The notes under the pieces are model-generated. The model had not been told where the DNA came from. It was given only the letters and a program-made list of their open reading frames with translations, and ran no database searches. Below are positions 63,150 through 64,000 of a stretch of DNA of 64,000 nt, piece by piece (positions within the stretch are counted from its first letter, which is position 1; each line of letters opens with the position of its first letter). The stretch comes from Stercorarius parasiticus (lineage: Eukaryota; Chordata; Aves; Charadriiformes; Stercorariidae), in contig VWZL01002062.1 in assembly GCA_013396915.1 (NCBI GenBank), forward strand, positions 716 through 64,715, given 5' to 3'. The position numbers and the translations under genes were made by a program.

Positions 63150-63250
63150 CTGCTATGGACTAAAGGGGGAACACAGGTGCAAGGAGATGGACAGAGTTGG
63201 CTGAAGTCACCCAGCAGGTCTGGGACAGATCCAGGGACAGGCCCTCAGGT
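63150..63250 (-). repeat. MIR-type SINE fragment
   Basis: The + strand shows GTTGGCTGAAGTCACCCAGC followed by AGGTCTGGGACAGATCCAGG. This matches the reverse-complement MIR order of GTTAAGTGACTTGCCCAAGGTCACACAGC, then AGTGGCAGAGC. The 5' side GGGGGAACACAGGTGCAAGG may be the GAAACTGAGGCACAG part. Confidence 0.52.
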
Positions 63251-63416
63251 GCCCCAAGACCTGCTCACGTGCCCATCCTCAGCTGGCTGTCTGCGTCTGC
63301 CCATTCCTCTTGGGGAGATGCCCACTTTTGAGGTCTGTGGAAGAACAGGGAACAAGCTTACAAGCTGCTTGCCTACAGCAAACGTAACAGGGAAAACACA
63401 GCATTTGCTTTGCCTC
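63251..63416. other. Unique non-coding DNA
   Basis: No gene, RNA or repeat recognised. Confidence 0.5.
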
Positions 63417-63949
63417 TTATCAGAGACGTTAGACCACAAGAGATAAGGTTATTAGCAAAAACATAACGCTGGTGCTCCAGTCAGATAGTGGAGGAGATAG
63501 ACCACTTATCTTATCAGCTCTTTTATGAAGGCTCCCTCACTGTTACTATAATTTTCTGATAATATTATATACAGAGTTGACAGCATTTTATTTTTCCTGG
63601 ACAGGTTCTTTTCACTTGCCCTACTCTTAACAGGTTGTCTTTATTCCTCTTCCAGAAAGTGGGTTTTGCCTCTGAAGTCCTCAGTCCGGCTGTTCCATTT
63701 TTCACTCTTTCAGATCCATTTCATCCCAGTTTCAGGTTATTTTGATTGCATTTTTTTTTAAAGTCCTTTGCCTTCTGTTGTCTCTCTTTCAACAGAGATG
63801 CTGGTCTAGGGGATAGGTTTTTGACAGTGGCAGCAGCAAATGGGACAGTTTGCACTTCACCCAAAACCCCATTCTTTATCTGATAAGCATTTATTTAACA
63901 TGGATCGTCCTTTTGTGTACTTGGGAAAGAGCAGCTTCATGATTTATCT
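63417..63949. promoter_or_regulatory. Cluster of ten GATA-factor motifs, candidate enhancer
   Basis: WGATAR or its complement occurs at 63417, 63441, 63483, 63495, 63506, 63511, 63557, 63876, 63881 and 63944. About one is expected in 533 bases from uniform composition. The cluster includes overlapping pairs TTATCTTATCA (63506-63516) and the 11-bp palindrome TTATCTGATAA (63876-63886). The DNA is AT-rich, stop-dense and not repetitive. AT richness raises the chance rate somewhat but does not explain tenfold enrichment. Function is inferred. Confidence 0.42.
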
Positions 63950-64000
63950 TCTGTGCATTTCACCCAGATCATTGCCAGGAGAGGAGGGCGTGCTGCAGCT

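Noticed and set aside
1..64000. tRNA, rRNA, CRISPR array, prokaryotic operons or integrated virus
   Set aside because: None of the characteristic structures or protein families was seen. The frame pattern and repeats fit vertebrate intergenic or intronic DNA.

Overview
This window looks like vertebrate non-coding nuclear DNA, most likely from a sauropsid (a bird, or possibly a crocodilian or turtle). The evidence is a CpG-rich patch at the extreme left edge with CpG scarce elsewhere, a decayed CR1-type LINE whose reverse-transcriptase segment can be followed for about 1.1 kb, several decayed MIR-like SINE fragments, and no young LINE, SINE or LTR insertions in 64 kb. There is no operon-like packing, no convincing protein-coding gene, no tRNA or rRNA, and no CRISPR array. 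The species assignment is inference; no diagnostic species-specific element was recognised.

Layout: 1-110 is a very GC- and CpG-rich strip, probably the edge of a CpG island or first exon. It is followed by one ambiguous base and a (GGAAA)n microsatellite. From about 0.3 to 24 kb the DNA is moderately GC-rich with frequent chance open frames. It holds pyrimidine tracts, a perfect 17-bp inverted repeat at 13.05 kb, a G-quadruplex motif at 17.5 kb, and a few splice-site-bounded intervals that could be exons of a non-coding or untranslated transcript. From 24 to 40 kb the sequence is more AT-rich and stop-dense. It includes stretches that read like conserved non-coding elements, a HOX-PBX-type site at 23.9 kb and MIR-like fragments. 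The CR1 copy lies at 39.6-40.7 kb, followed by a MIR at 41.0 kb. From 41 to 64 kb the DNA is again unique non-coding sequence with scattered old repeat pieces.

The most interesting signals are regulatory-looking. They are a perfect 13-bp Maf recognition element at 58409-58421 with a GATA site about 65 bp upstream; ten WGATAR motifs in about 530 bp at the right edge (63417-63949); and an ETS site with three GATA motifs at 44261-44360. Together they suggest, but do not prove, distal regulatory elements of the GATA/NF-E2/ETS type near a gene outside the window. No previously undescribed protein system was found.
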